A stretch of DNA of 64,000 bases, taken from NCBI RefSeq assembly GCF_020283565.1, contig NC_060060.1, positions 40,610,001-40,674,000 of the forward strand, written 5' to 3'. The notes beneath the pieces were generated by a model, which did not search any database, was not told the origin of the DNA, and saw nothing but the letters and a program-made list of their open reading frames with translations. This document shows positions 35,920 to 46,056 of the stretch, one piece after another. The stretch comes from Trifolium pratense (taxonomy: Eukaryota; Streptophyta; Magnoliopsida; Fabales; Fabaceae). Both the position numbers and the translations under genes were made by a program. How positions within the stretch are numbered: position 1 is the first letter of the stretch; the number at the start of each line of letters is the position of its first letter.

Positions 35920-36356
35920 TGTGAAAATTCAACCGTTGGATTAACAAAAAGAGAGGGATACAATTCCCTAAAGTTGCACATATATATATGATTAGCGTGT
36001 GACTTGTTCATGGTGTAATACTTTTCAAAAAATGAAAGTTTAATAATATGGTGTGTGGTGGTATTAGGGGGAGAGATTGGAATCAACCAACAAAGTCATG
36101 CATGAGTGAGAAAGAACCATATTTTGGATCGAAGTACCCTGGAGGGACACCAATGGCATGGATGGTGGTGAACAAGGTGTTGAGAAGGATGAGTAAGCCA
36201 GTATATTTCTTAGATGTTACAACTTTGTCACAGTACAGAAAGGATGCACATCCTGAAGGTTATAGTGGTGTTATGGCAACAGATTGTAGTCACTGGTGTC
36301 TTCCGGGACTTCCTGATACTTGGAATGAACTTCTCTATGCAGCACTTTCTCATTGA
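31715..36356 (+). CDS. Trichome birefringence-like (TBL) polysaccharide O-acetyltransferase
   Basis: Five exons with GT/AG junctions join to 364 codons: 31715-32013, 32108-32279, 34586-34761, 35288-35446, 36068-36356. The N-terminus is a hydrophobic signal or anchor (residues 4-20), followed by the Cys-rich PMR5N-type region ([11 protein letters not shown] at 46-56, [15 protein letters not shown]). The esterase-like GDS motif is at 119-121 ([10 protein letters not shown]). The partner DxxH motif is D341-C-S-H344 in [16 protein letters not shown] near the C-terminus. Both catalytic motifs are intact and length is usual for the TBL37-43 group. TBL proteins transfer acetyl groups to xylan, mannan or pectin in the Golgi; the substrate here is not predictable. 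Introns 2-4 are enlarged by repeats. The last intron's phase creates HYMGRDWNQP, as expected for the family. Confidence 0.92.
33006..33140. mobile_element. Stowaway-like hairpin MITE in TBL intron 2
   Basis: Arms CGACCTTATTTATAAGTAAA and its complement TTTACTTATAAATAAGGTCG, continuing through TTTTTAGATTCATTGA / TCAATGAATCTAAAAA, enclose a diverged centre. It is related to the perfect palindrome at 18689-18821, sharing TTTTTAGATTCATTGA. Confidence 0.75.
34030..34420. mobile_element. Foldback MITE family A in TBL intron 2
   Basis: Begins GGCTAATGCTATGGTGAACC and folds back through arms containing TTTGATATGTTATTGAGAC and CTCAATAACATATCAAATG, with ACTTTCAATCCAACGGTAGA on the right arm. The right end carries a duplicated CCACTTGATGAAGTGG palindrome. 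Same family as 9720-10080. It lies about 165 bases before exon 3. Confidence 0.8.
34835..35262. mobile_element. Long foldback element filling TBL intron 3
   Basis: The left arm (AAATCGGAATTTTACTCTC, AACTCCAACTTTAGTGGAG, TTACGGTCATTTTGGTATC) is mirrored by the right arm (TACCAAAATGATCGTAATCG, ACTCCACTAAATTTGGAGTT, AAATTCCGATTTTTTC). The whole folds into one imperfect hairpin of about 430 bp with a turn near 35050. It makes up most of the 526-bp intron. Confidence 0.8.
35877..35920. repeat. (TTA)n microsatellite in TBL intron 4
   Basis: About 14 TTA/ATT units in the last intron of the TBL gene. Confidence 0.9.
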
Positions 36357-36510
36357 CAAAACAACTTAATTTTTTATAAGGTTCAACTTTAATTTCGAGG
36401 AAATTAAATCCATTAATGTCTTCAACTTTAGGAAATATTTTATGATTTCAGAGGTTTCTCGCTTCTTGTAATTGGCCAATAAAAAGGGTTTGATGGTTCA
36501 ATGTCTAAAA

Positions 36511-36985
36511 TTGTTTTTTTTTTATAAGCAAAAAATTGAATTATAAGGAGTACAAGGGTACCCAACCCTTACAATTCTTATAGCAACCATTACATGCTAA
36601 TAATGCATTTTAAAGGATCCTTACACCAATCTGAAAAAACACAAGAAGACTTACTAGCTATTTTACCTATAAACCAAAACCATGAAATATATAAATAATC
36701 TTGTCTTCTAAGGCTTTCCAATTAATAGCTTCTCCTCTAAAAACCACATTGTTACGCGCACGCCATATACACCAAGTGATGGCCAACCAAATAACATGAC
36801 GAGCTTTTTCATATTTCTTATTTTTCAATAAAGCTCCAAAAGAGGAAAAATGTTTCCACCCGTCATCAAAAGAGATGAAATCCACATTCATCCATTTAAA
36901 AATCCGCTTTCACAACTTTTGAGAAAAAGAGCAATTAAAGAGCAAATGAGATAATTCCTCTTGTTCTTGAATTGTAAATGTCCAT
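36511..36985 (-). pseudogene. 3' fragment of a LINE ORF2
   Basis: A poly-T run at 36511-36520 precedes, on the minus strand, a frame reading HVIWLAITWCIWRARNNVVF (within 36667-36891). This is the conserved C-terminal WRARNNVVF segment of plant LINE ORF2. Upstream in the same frame is LSHLLFNCSFSQKL, then a TGA where a Trp codon is expected, then KRIFKWMNVDF. So it is a short, 5'-truncated, stop-broken LINE end, of a different lineage from the copy at 21-25 kb. It begins about 150 bases past the TBL stop codon. Confidence 0.8.
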
Positions 36986-37224
36986 TGTTTTAGGCACAAA
37001 TTTGCCTTTAATTGTACCAAATGTTCTTGAATTTTGAATAGTGTTTAGGAAGAATTATTCAAATATAATCACGTGACCAAATATTATTTTCTTATTCACA
37101 CTAATAAAATTAAAATTTTTCATTTATTCTTATTTTATAAATTTTTAAAAAATTATGTGTGTGACTATATATGGTCATGTGACCATGGAAGTTTTGCTTG
37201 TTTGGGAAACATGGGGAGTCTCAT

Positions 37225-37392
37225 AATTTTCCACCTTAGCCTAGTGGTTACAAAGTAGCTAATGGCTAGAAAATTCACCTTAAATGTGAATAAGTGGAGT
37301 ACTCGTGGTTCGAACCCCAGCACTTGCACATATAGTGCGATGTCCCTACCAACTGAGCTAAGCTCACGCGGACGGACCCTCTCTATTTTCTA
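37225..37392 (+). repeat. tRNA-derived SINE
   Basis: TAGCCTAGTGGTTA (about 37237-37250) fits a polymerase-III A box and GGTTCGAACCCC (37307-37318) a B box. The tRNA-unrelated part continues TGCACATATAGTGCGATGTCC...GAGCTAAGCTCACGCGGAC. A related piece is at 54365-54450. No poly(A)/T tail or target duplication was established. Confidence 0.6.
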
Positions 37393-37439
37393 ATCTATTC
37401 TTTTTATTTCATCTATTATTTTAGCAAAGTTTGTAAGTT

Positions 37440-39233
37440 CGTCGATCTAAGGTAAGAGAGTAGATTTCATATTCGTGGGTGATACGAGAAAGGGGAGAAT
37501 GTCGATTTCTCCGTACCCGAACTTTCTCCACCCCGTTTTCGTTTGGGTTTTTGGGTGATTTTCTTAAAGGAACTGATAGAGAATGTTCATAACATGTTTA
37601 ATATACTTGTATCATGTAGCATGAACGATTTTGTGGGTTAAAATTGGGAATTTGTAGATGTTTGATCAAGAACTTTGTGGTTTATGAGTTTTTGAGTAAA
37701 AATGATAAATCATTACTTTTTCGATGTATATGTTGTAGATCGGTGAAATAAACCGTCCTTTTGTGTTTAGATATGTTTGTTGCACTTGAATATAAACTTA
37801 TTTGGGGTTTATAACATGAAAAATGAGATTTTTGGGTGAATTTGAGTGAAAAACGTAAGGTTTGAGCATTCCTGACAGGAGGCCTTCGCCACTGCTCGCC
37901 ATGACCAAGTGTTCCACTGGTGTGGTTCGCCACTGCTCGCCAGACCTTCGCTCAGCGAACAGGTTCGCCACTGCTCGCCACTGTTCGCTCAGCGAACAAC
38001 ACTGGACAACAACTTTTTGTTAATTGTTTTAAGTGCATTAGGGCACTTGTAACATGTGAGTAGGGTGTTCTAACATACAATTAGGTGTTTATAACCATGA
38101 TTAATTGTATTGTGATGAATCATTGATTATATTTGTGAAATATGATTGTTTTTTATTGTGTTGATGATGTTTTGTTTAAATGTCAAAAGATAATAAGGTG
38201 TTAATTAACTTAATAAAGAAGAATATTAGAATCATGTTATTCTAATAAAGAAGTATATCGAATTATGTTATTCGATAAAGACGTATATTAAGGTATAATG
38301 TTATCTTAATAAAGAAGACAAGTTGGATAGTGTTCCACATTATAAATGAAGAGCTTAATGCTATTGATTGCGAGTGAATTCATGAAATACATACATGCAT
38401 TCATGAATATATGTGATATTGGATATTCTAATAAAGAAGGATATCAGATTATATTTAGCCGATAAAGAAGGATATTAGAGGTGAGATACTCTAATAAAGA
38501 AGATGTTACCACATGCATTAGAAATGTCTAGGATGACATAGCATGAAGTTGAATCATTAGATTTACATTAAGTTATGTGTACATTATATGATAATTGGTA
38601 TGTGACACATAATTGGAATTGTTTGATGTATTTGTCTATATGATGATGAATAAGTGACCTTATTTGTACTTGTTGATGAATTGTCTATATGTGTTAGACA
38701 TTAATTGTTTGATGATTATAAATGAAGTTTATTTCAATTATGTGGTATTCATAAGTAATTGAAAATGAAGCATGCTAATGAGTTAGAATATGATGAAGTG
38801 TTAAGTTTATTTACTTACACTTGGATATTATTTGAGTATGACTTCTAACTCTCTTTTATGTGTTATGTGCTGGACCGTTGAGGGTCCAGATTTTACAAGA
38901 TGTGTGTGTATCGTTGTTCGAGTCTTTGGTGAAGCCCCACTCTGATTGTGACACGGGAAAGAAGGTTGTATATAGTATATAGAGTCATTCATGACTTATG
39001 TATTTAGATTGGAAAAATGTATCTTTTATAAGGAAGATTTATTTTGTATAAAGCGAGTTTTACTAATTAATTAACTTAGTATTATTTACGTAAAGAGGAG
39101 TATAATATCTCGAACCAATAATTTATCAATCAATTAATTTAAGTCTATAACTTTATTTTATCCGCTGCGTCGTTTTTGAGAAAAGAAATTTTTAAGCCAT
39201 AATAAAGGCATTAATGGGTTTGAGTGTTACACT
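37440..39233 (-). mobile_element. Probable solo LTR of a Ty3/gypsy element
   Basis: On the minus strand the segment opens TGTAACACTCAAACCCATTA at 39233 and then reads AAAACGACGCAGCGGA. Both resemble 5' ends of long legume gypsy LTRs. It has no coding capacity over about 1.8 kb. It contains two internal repeat families: GGTTCGCCACTGCTCGCC with CGCTCAGCGAAC copies at 37880-38000, and AATAAAGAAG units at 38200-38510. The outer end and target duplication could not be fixed, so the left coordinate is approximate. Confidence 0.5.
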
Positions 39234-39275
39234 TCACTCCTAAAGGTCTAGCTAAACTACATCATGAGCTCCACC

Positions 39276-39500
39276 TTCACATGTTCCACCTCCACGTGAT
39301 CTGCATAGACGAGTGACGTGAGCTAGGTGGAACGTGTGTTCCACCTCCACGTGATCTGCACGGATAAATGTCCCGAACTATGTGTGCTCTAACTCCACGC
39401 GTCATGTACGGACGAGCTGCACGGACAAATGTCCTGAACTATGTGTGCTCTAACTCCACGTGATCTGCACGGACAAATGTCCTGACAAATGTCATACTTA
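39276..39500. repeat. Tandem repeat of about 70 bp with CACGTG motifs
   Basis: CTCCACGTGATCTGCAC and CGGACAAATGTCCTGAACTA and TGTGTGCTCTAACTCCAC alternate through about three diverged units. CCACGTGATCTGCA occurs three times and CACGGA(C/T)AAATGTCC at least three times. The following 39500-39850 looks LTR-like but carries no domain. Confidence 0.75.
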
Positions 39501-39981
39501 TTGGGCATATACACCTCAACCGAAAACAAGGTCCATTAGATCAAGGAATATTGGACTATAAAATGAGACAATTAAGAGGAAAATAGGAGATTCATTTTCT
39601 AGGTCAAAAAAGTACATTGTAATAGTCATTTTCTTGAGTGCTCTAAAACTCTCTAAGGGCAACTCACCTCTTGTATTAATCTTATGTTTATATACGTGAA
39701 CACACTTCAAAAGGATATGAGAGTAGTCATTATGGCTTGGGTTGAGAGGCGAAGAACCTCTAGATCGAACATATGAAGTTTCTATCTTTAATTGAACATT
39801 TATCCTTTACGAATAGATTAACACAGCAAGCACGGACTTTAGATCACTCCATAACAACAAATTTAATAAATCATACATAAAATATACATATTAATTACAC
39901 TATAAATTATTTTTAATGAATATGTGAAATGTCATAGAGGCTTATTAAAAAGCAGGCATGGAGAACAAGGTAATGTAAGAT

Positions 39982-40245
39982 TTATTTTGTTTCTTCCATA
40001 AATTCTACGTAGGTCGTATTATGCAAGTTGATAATTGGTTGAAAGTTAAAAGGTTCAAAGCCTCTCTTTTTGAACGAAGTCACAATGGGAATAGAATGTG
40101 GTACGGTCAACCTTATAATAGTCTTGTCAATTCGTTTCTCATAAAGTGAAGAACCAATATTCACTTTTGTTTCTCTTTTTACTGCGTATCCCTGTTCCCC
40201 GACTTTGTGTTCAAAGCTTTTGTCACTTGTAACAAACAACACCAT
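39982..40245 (-). other. Unassigned 87-codon open frame
   Basis: The minus frame has an ATG and no recognisable motif. It contains TVPHSIPIVTSFKKRGFEPF and a charged C-terminus. No splice partners or promoter were seen. It may be a fragment of a decayed gene or chance. Confidence 0.2.
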
Positions 40246-40619
40246 TACTTGGAATAAAAAATATGAAGAAAAAAGATAAGAAATTAGTAGAAATCAAAAT
40301 AAAATATTAGGCCCAAAAAACAAGCCCAACCTGAGATTACGAAAGAAAGAAAATGTTGGACCCACAAATTACTGTTGATAACGAGAGGAATTCGTACTTA
40401 AAAAAAGTCTAGTGGCACTCCCGTCACGAAAGCGAATACAAATATCACTTGGACCTTAAACTTATTATTTTAATTTTAATAAAAACAAGCTCAACTAGGA
40501 AGAAGAAGCAAAATACCAAATCACCTCTAATCTTCTAACTTTGGTAATCTTTCTCAACTTCTTCATTTCTGCATATACCTAACTCAAAATTGAAAAGCTT
40601 GTTAAAAAAAAAATGAAAA

Positions 40620-42260
40620 TAATCCAACCAATATGATCCGGACTCGGCCTAGCCCATGTTCGACGCTAAGCCCGACCTAATATTTAAGGATCGAATTAGT
40701 CTATTTCATGAATTTGTCTTCTCGGTTGAATTCCAATGGATATAAACATTTTCGTTTCTAATATTCACTTGATCAATATAAACTTTAATGACCTTGATGA
40801 GGATTTTGTAACCCTCTCCTTCTCATCAATGATCGAGGTTATGTGTCGGGTCTATAAATACTCTTTTATCAAAAGAACTCAGATATGGAATCCAATACAA
40901 ATTATACCTCTCACTTTGCATATCTTACTGACTTGAGCGTCAGAGTATTTGCAGTGTGCAAGTACCTCCAACATCAACTACTTTCATTTTGACGTAATAA
41001 GCTTGATGCTGAACATCCCCTTCTAACCGGTTAAAATCAAAATTCTTACGAGATTAAATGTGCTTGCATGCTATACTCAATTTGTTTATGTTGTAGATGA
41101 GATTCAAACGCAAGTCGAGCGCTCGAGTTTTTTGAATGATTGGGGGGTTTTTGGTCCTTAAACAAATATAAAATATAAATATACCTCAATTAAATGACTC
41201 CAAAAATAAGCTATGTTGGGTTGACCTTATCATCATCCTATCTTGCAATTTGAACTAAGAGTGCCTTCATTATTTTCTTTTTTGGATAACCTTTCCTTAT
41301 TTTTCATTTGTTCTGATTAGTGATTATGCTCTATATTATGGTATATTGCGTGTTTTCAATTATTTTCTTTTAAAAATGCAAGTATATTTCCTTTTAAAAA
41401 TTAAATAAAAGAGCCTCCTCTCAGTATATATATGGTATTATGTGGGCTAAAATGAGATAGTGATGGAGGAGTGTACAAAAATAACTAATAAGTGAATTAT
41501 ATGAGTGATGATGACAGGAAACGAACACTAACCCTCCTCTTTCGGATGATCAAATATTGAATTTTTTATTTTTATTTTTTTTGACCAGTCATCATCCTTC
41601 CATCACTTTCTTGTTAGCTTCATCCACATTTGAATTTTCCTTAATAAAATAAAAATCGATATTTGAATTTCATAGCACGCACTAGGAAATGGAAAACCCA
41701 ATAAACATTTCGTTCAACTAAGTTGTGATTCATGCCATATATATCATATATGATTTAAAATTGATTAGTGATCACAAAATTCAAACACTTTTAAAAGAGG
41801 CTTAGATAAAAATTATTTTCTTAGGTTAAGATATAAAAAATTTCTTTTAAAGTATATTAATAAATTAGAGAAATTATATTGTTTCCGAAAGATTATTGAA
41901 TTACATACTTGTTCATTGGCCAAAAGCCTAATCCATCATCGTCTCAAGACCAATTATATAAAGACTCAATCCAACATAGGCTTTCTACAAACTTCGGATC
42001 CTCACCAATGTAAAACATCTCAATGGCTAGTAACGTTTCTAGTGACCACCGTATCAAAATATTGATGAGATGCCGTTTTTAACGGCTTCACCATCGGCTA
42101 TTCTTCCAACTCTATATATATATGTCTTTTCACGGTGACAAAAATACATAATTTTTTTCACTTGAAACCTCTTACTTTTTACTTTCTTACTGACCTGAGT
42201 TTCAGAGTGTCCTCATATACCATGTAAAATTAACCTCCACCTTTTATGTTACAAAAATAA
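40620..42260. repeat. Intergenic with two diverged LTR-like R/U5 segments
   Basis: GTCTATAAATACTCTTTTAT (about 40850) followed by CTTACTGACTTGAGCGTCAG (about 40926), and TATATATATATGTCTTTTC (about 42115) followed by CTTACTGACCTGAGTTTCAG (about 42186), share the TATA-then-ACTGACYTGAG arrangement found in many plant LTRs. No internal region is recognisable between them. Confidence 0.4.
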
Positions 42261-42850
42261 AAGTATGAAATTCTCTTAAACCATTAGCTTGCTTAAAAAC
42301 TTAAAAGTGAGTGAGTCACTTAAACTTATATAACCTTAGAGATGCTATGAGTACCATAGAATAGAAAAAGATAGAGTTTGAATGATTTTAGGAGAAGGCC
42401 TTATGTGTCACGTAATGCATAGTTATTTCCCAAATAACATCCATTCTTTGTCGCGTATTGACGAGTTAAACCACTTTATAACCACCAAATTGGGTCAACC
42501 AACATTAGACTAGTTCTTCAACTCAACTAAACTTAAACAAATCATCATATAGTATCACATAATTCAATTCAAACTTCAAATAAACCTATTTTCTATACAA
42601 TTTCCATTTGACAAATCAGTCACCCACACCACCAACAACCCCAACATCAAACAAAATCAAACGGCCAAACATTAAAAACATATAGTTTAATAACTACAAA
42701 CATCAACATAATTAGTTTACCCACCCATCACACTTCAAAATTCAGTATCTCCCTTCAAAAGGGTCAGAATCTTCTTATCTTTACATCAATTACATCATCC
42801 TAATTAACTTCTTCTTATCTTCGATCATACCAAAGACTATACCCATACGC

Positions 42851-42864
42851 ATGTATATATAAAG
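42851..42864 (+). promoter_or_regulatory. TATA box of the MMP gene
   Basis: GTATATATAAAG lies about 115 bases upstream of the ATG at 42978. Confidence 0.55.
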
Positions 42865-42977
42865 ATTCTATAAACTCATATTTATTATTTGATCATATGA
42901 TATTATCATTTATTATAAACTTCATAATAATTGAGTTCTCCTGAAAAAACATAAACATAACTAACTAACTAATCGTT

Positions 42978-44048
42978 ATGTTTCCGTTTTTCAGTTACTC
43001 GTTCATCTTTGCGACCCTATTACTTTGGCGCCCATGTTTTGCCGCGAGGATTATACCAGAATCCGTAACCGTAATAACCACCACCGAAAAACACAACGCC
43101 ACGTGGCACGATTTCTCAAAATTTCTTCACGCAGAGAGAGGTAGCCACGTCAGCGGCATGGCGGAGCTGAAGAAATATTTCCACCGTTTCGGTTACCTTT
43201 CTCTGCCGGAAACCACTCCGAATTTCACGGACACGTTCGACTCAAATTTTCAGTCCGCCGTATTCCTTTATCAGAAACAGCTCGGTTTACCGGTCACCGG
43301 AGAACTCGACTCCGATACTATATCAACAATCGTTTCTCCGAGATGCGGTGTTTCCGACACCGCAACAAAAAGAATACACACCACGCGTCACTTCGCTTAC
43401 TTCAACGGTAAACCACGGTGGCTTCGTGGTTCTCCGATGACTCTCACGTATGCTTTCTCACCAGACTATACGATTGAAACGCTCAGCTTATCGGAAATTC
43501 GAACGGTTTTCGAACGTTCCTTTAAGCGGTGGGCGTCAGTGATTCCGGTGAGTTTTCACGAAACGGAGAAATATCAATCGGCGGATATTAAGATCGGATT
43601 CTATCTCGGCGATCACGGTGACGGAGAACCGTTCGACGGTGTTTTAGGGGTTTTAGCGCATGCTTTTTCTCCTCAGAATGGTAGATTCCATTTAGATGCA
43701 GCTGAAAATTGGGCCGTTGATTTTGATCATGATGATTCAAAGGTAGCCGTTGATTTGGAATCAGTTGCGACGCACGAGATTGGTCACGTGCTTGGGTTGG
43801 GTCATTCGTCTATAAAGGAAGCGGTTATGTACCCGAATTTGAGCCCAAGGAAGAAAAAGGTTGACTTGAAAATTGATGACGTGGAAGGTGTTCAATCTCT
43901 TTATGGTTCTAACCCGAATTTTAGTTTTAGTTCTTTGTTGCAATCTGAGAATTCGTTCAATCTTGCGGTTCGGTTAGAAACCGGTTTGTATAGATGGATA
44001 TTCTCTTTGGGTCTTGCTTTCTTGATATTATTTTTGGGTGCTTCATGA
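42978..44048 (+). CDS. Plant matrix metalloproteinase, GPI-anchored type
   Basis: A single-exon gene of 356 codons. A signal peptide (residues 1-22) precedes a propeptide with a peptidoglycan-binding-like helix bundle (about 43-118). The cysteine switch PRCGVSD is at 121-127, with C123 able to hold the zinc in the latent enzyme. The catalytic domain has the structural zinc/calcium region (GDHGDGEPFDG at 211-221, HAF, FHLDAAE at 237-243). The zinc site is H266EIGHVLGLGH276 with Met-turn M284 (AVMYP). A hydrophobic C-terminus (about 339-356) after a small-residue region suggests GPI anchoring. It lacks a hemopexin domain, as plant MMPs do. Length and lack of introns match the family. It should act on proteins at the plasma membrane or apoplast. 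It is not clearly the Medicago nodulation gene MMPL1. Confidence 0.95.
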   Translation: MFPFFSYSFIFATLLLWRPCFAARIIPESVTVITTTEKHNATWHDFSKFLHAERGSHVSGMAELKKYFHRFGYLSLPETTPNFTDTFDSNFQSAVFLYQKQLGLPVTGELDSDTISTIVSPRCGVSDTATKRIHTTRHFAYFNGKPRWLRGSPMTLTYAFSPDYTIETLSLSEIRTVFERSFKRWASVIPVSFHETEKYQSADIKIGFYLGDHGDGEPFDGVLGVLAHAFSPQNGRFHLDAAENWAVDFDHDDSKVAVDLESVATHEIGHVLGLGHSSIKEAVMYPNLSPRKKKVDLKIDDVEGVQSLYGSNPNFSFSSLLQSENSFNLAVRLETGLYRWIFSLGLAFLILFLGAS

Positions 44049-46056
44049 TTGTATTCATATACTTGTATTTTCATTCTTTGATCTATGTATGTATGTAAAA
44101 AGAAAGAATATACGAAAGGATAGAAATCAAAGTTGAATCACATGGGCTAAACCCTAATGATTCATAGTTTTATGATATTTTTAAGATATCTCCCCTTTTT
44201 GTTGTTACAATTACAACTTACAAGAGTTCTTTAATTTAAGATATTTCTTTTAGAGAAAGTTTGCCACTATTTGGATCTCATAAGACCCAAGAATAGTGTC
44301 TGCATTTAACTCTCTGGTTCCCATAAGAAGGGGCCTCAAGTAATTAAGACTTTGGCTGCAAGGTAAGGAAAATTTGACAAAGAATCATTCCTGCCAAAGG
44401 CCAAACTCGGTTCTCCAAAACATTTTTTAATTTAATAGAAAGAAGATATAACTTTCTAGCAGGGAAAGGTGAAAGCATAGTTTAACTGAAGTGAGAGTTG
44501 AAACAACACTCATAGAAAAAGACACACAAAAAAAGGTTGATTGAAAAAGACATATAACAAAGGAGAAAAGATAGGAATTGTTGTTGTTAATTACTATACT
44601 ATAATTAAAGGATAGAATAACATTCCTAAAGAATATGCCTAACCCAAAAAGTGGAAGGAAAGGACTGAGGTATCTCTTTTCTTTGTACACAAGTTGTATG
44701 CAGTTATGTAGTATGTACGTACCTATCAATATCATACACAGGAAAATTTTCTCCCAAGTTGGTTGTGGACAAACGAAACTGATTCGTTCTCTGTTCAAAG
44801 TGTGGTCCAAAGCTGTTTCATGTATAATGGACAGTTTGGCAGAAGTCATTGTGATAATTTATCATTAGGATACAGAATGAGGTAGCTAGAAGGACACTTC
44901 CGCACTCAACTCTCTGTTTAAGAAAGAAATGAAATATGAAAGTATATGAGACAAAATTTTCCAATATACCCCTTATTAATATATTATGGTGCCTTTAACA
45001 AAATGTTGCATAAATCTTAAACTAATGTCTATTGTATACTAAGAAGCTAACAGTCAACAAACACTTGAACAAAACGCAATTAATAAAATAAGCATGCATT
45101 GCTACCGTGGGAGAGTGATGGTGTAAATGTATATATCTGTGTTATATATCATGAATTGGTATAAATTTACCACCTCTGTCATTTGGACGGAGGAGGGCAT
45201 ATCAGGAAGTTGAAAGTTGAGTTGATAATTATTGTTACATGAGAAATGCATATTGTTTTGAAGGTGGGGATCTTTTGGTTGACTTCAAACAGTTTGGAAA
45301 CCATAGGTAAGAGTAGCACCCTCATAATTTGTGTATAAAATCAACAGTTTAGCCATAGATAAACACAAGTGCATTTTATAAGCCATAGATAATAAGTGAA
45401 TTTGTTTTGTAATTGCATTTTATTATACTCAAGCATGTCAACAATGGAGTCTTCGTTTTGATATTTTTTTATAGATAGATCTTTCAGTTCAATTCAAGGG
45501 TAACCTGTTAGAAGAGAGACTGAAGAACTGTTGTTTTTATTATGCATAATAGGATAGGGAGGGCAGACTCTGTTTTTATTGGTTAACTCTATCAAGTTGA
45601 ATAACTGTTTCTCATCCTACAGCCTTCCAATTCAGATGGATCCCTTTGAACATCCTATCTCTTTTACTAGTTTCTACTTCATTTCTTCCCCGTAAATCAA
45701 ACCTTTTTCCGATATTCAATGATCTATTTCATTCTCAAGTGCCTTCTCTTATTCTTTCCATATTCCTTTTAATCATGAATCTATCAGAAATTCAATGTGT
45801 AATTTGATACCTTATACGTGTCAAAGATTCATACCCTTGAATTGAAAAATTTCGCGAGTTTTCACTTAATCGAACCAGTTGAGCTACGTTGTGAGACCAC
45901 CTTGGTTGATTCTTAGGGGTATGGTAGTAGTCGTAACTATACTTTGGGACGTTGCTAACTGTTAAGTAAGCTGGAAGGGAGCAAATAAGTGAACAAATGG
46001 CTCAATATTTAGGATCAGCCACATGCTTCTTTACTGAGGTTTTATATGGCACAGAG
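44049..46056. other. Intergenic between MMP and PPR genes
   Basis: No gene or clear transposon end. A 140-codon minus frame (44427-44849) has hydrophobic runs but no family features and lies in AT-rich sequence. I looked for known miRNA sequences here and saw none. The 3' UTR of the PPR gene (minus strand) must fall in the last few hundred bases. Confidence 0.45.

Noticed and set aside
44330..44420. Possible miR399-like segment (CTGCCAAAGG)
   Set aside because: Only the first bases resemble the miRNA; the rest does not match and no clear precursor hairpin is seen.
44427..44849. 140-codon minus-strand open frame between MMP and PPR genes
   Set aside because: AT-rich, no domain, no splice or promoter context; hydrophobic look comes from poly-T sequence.
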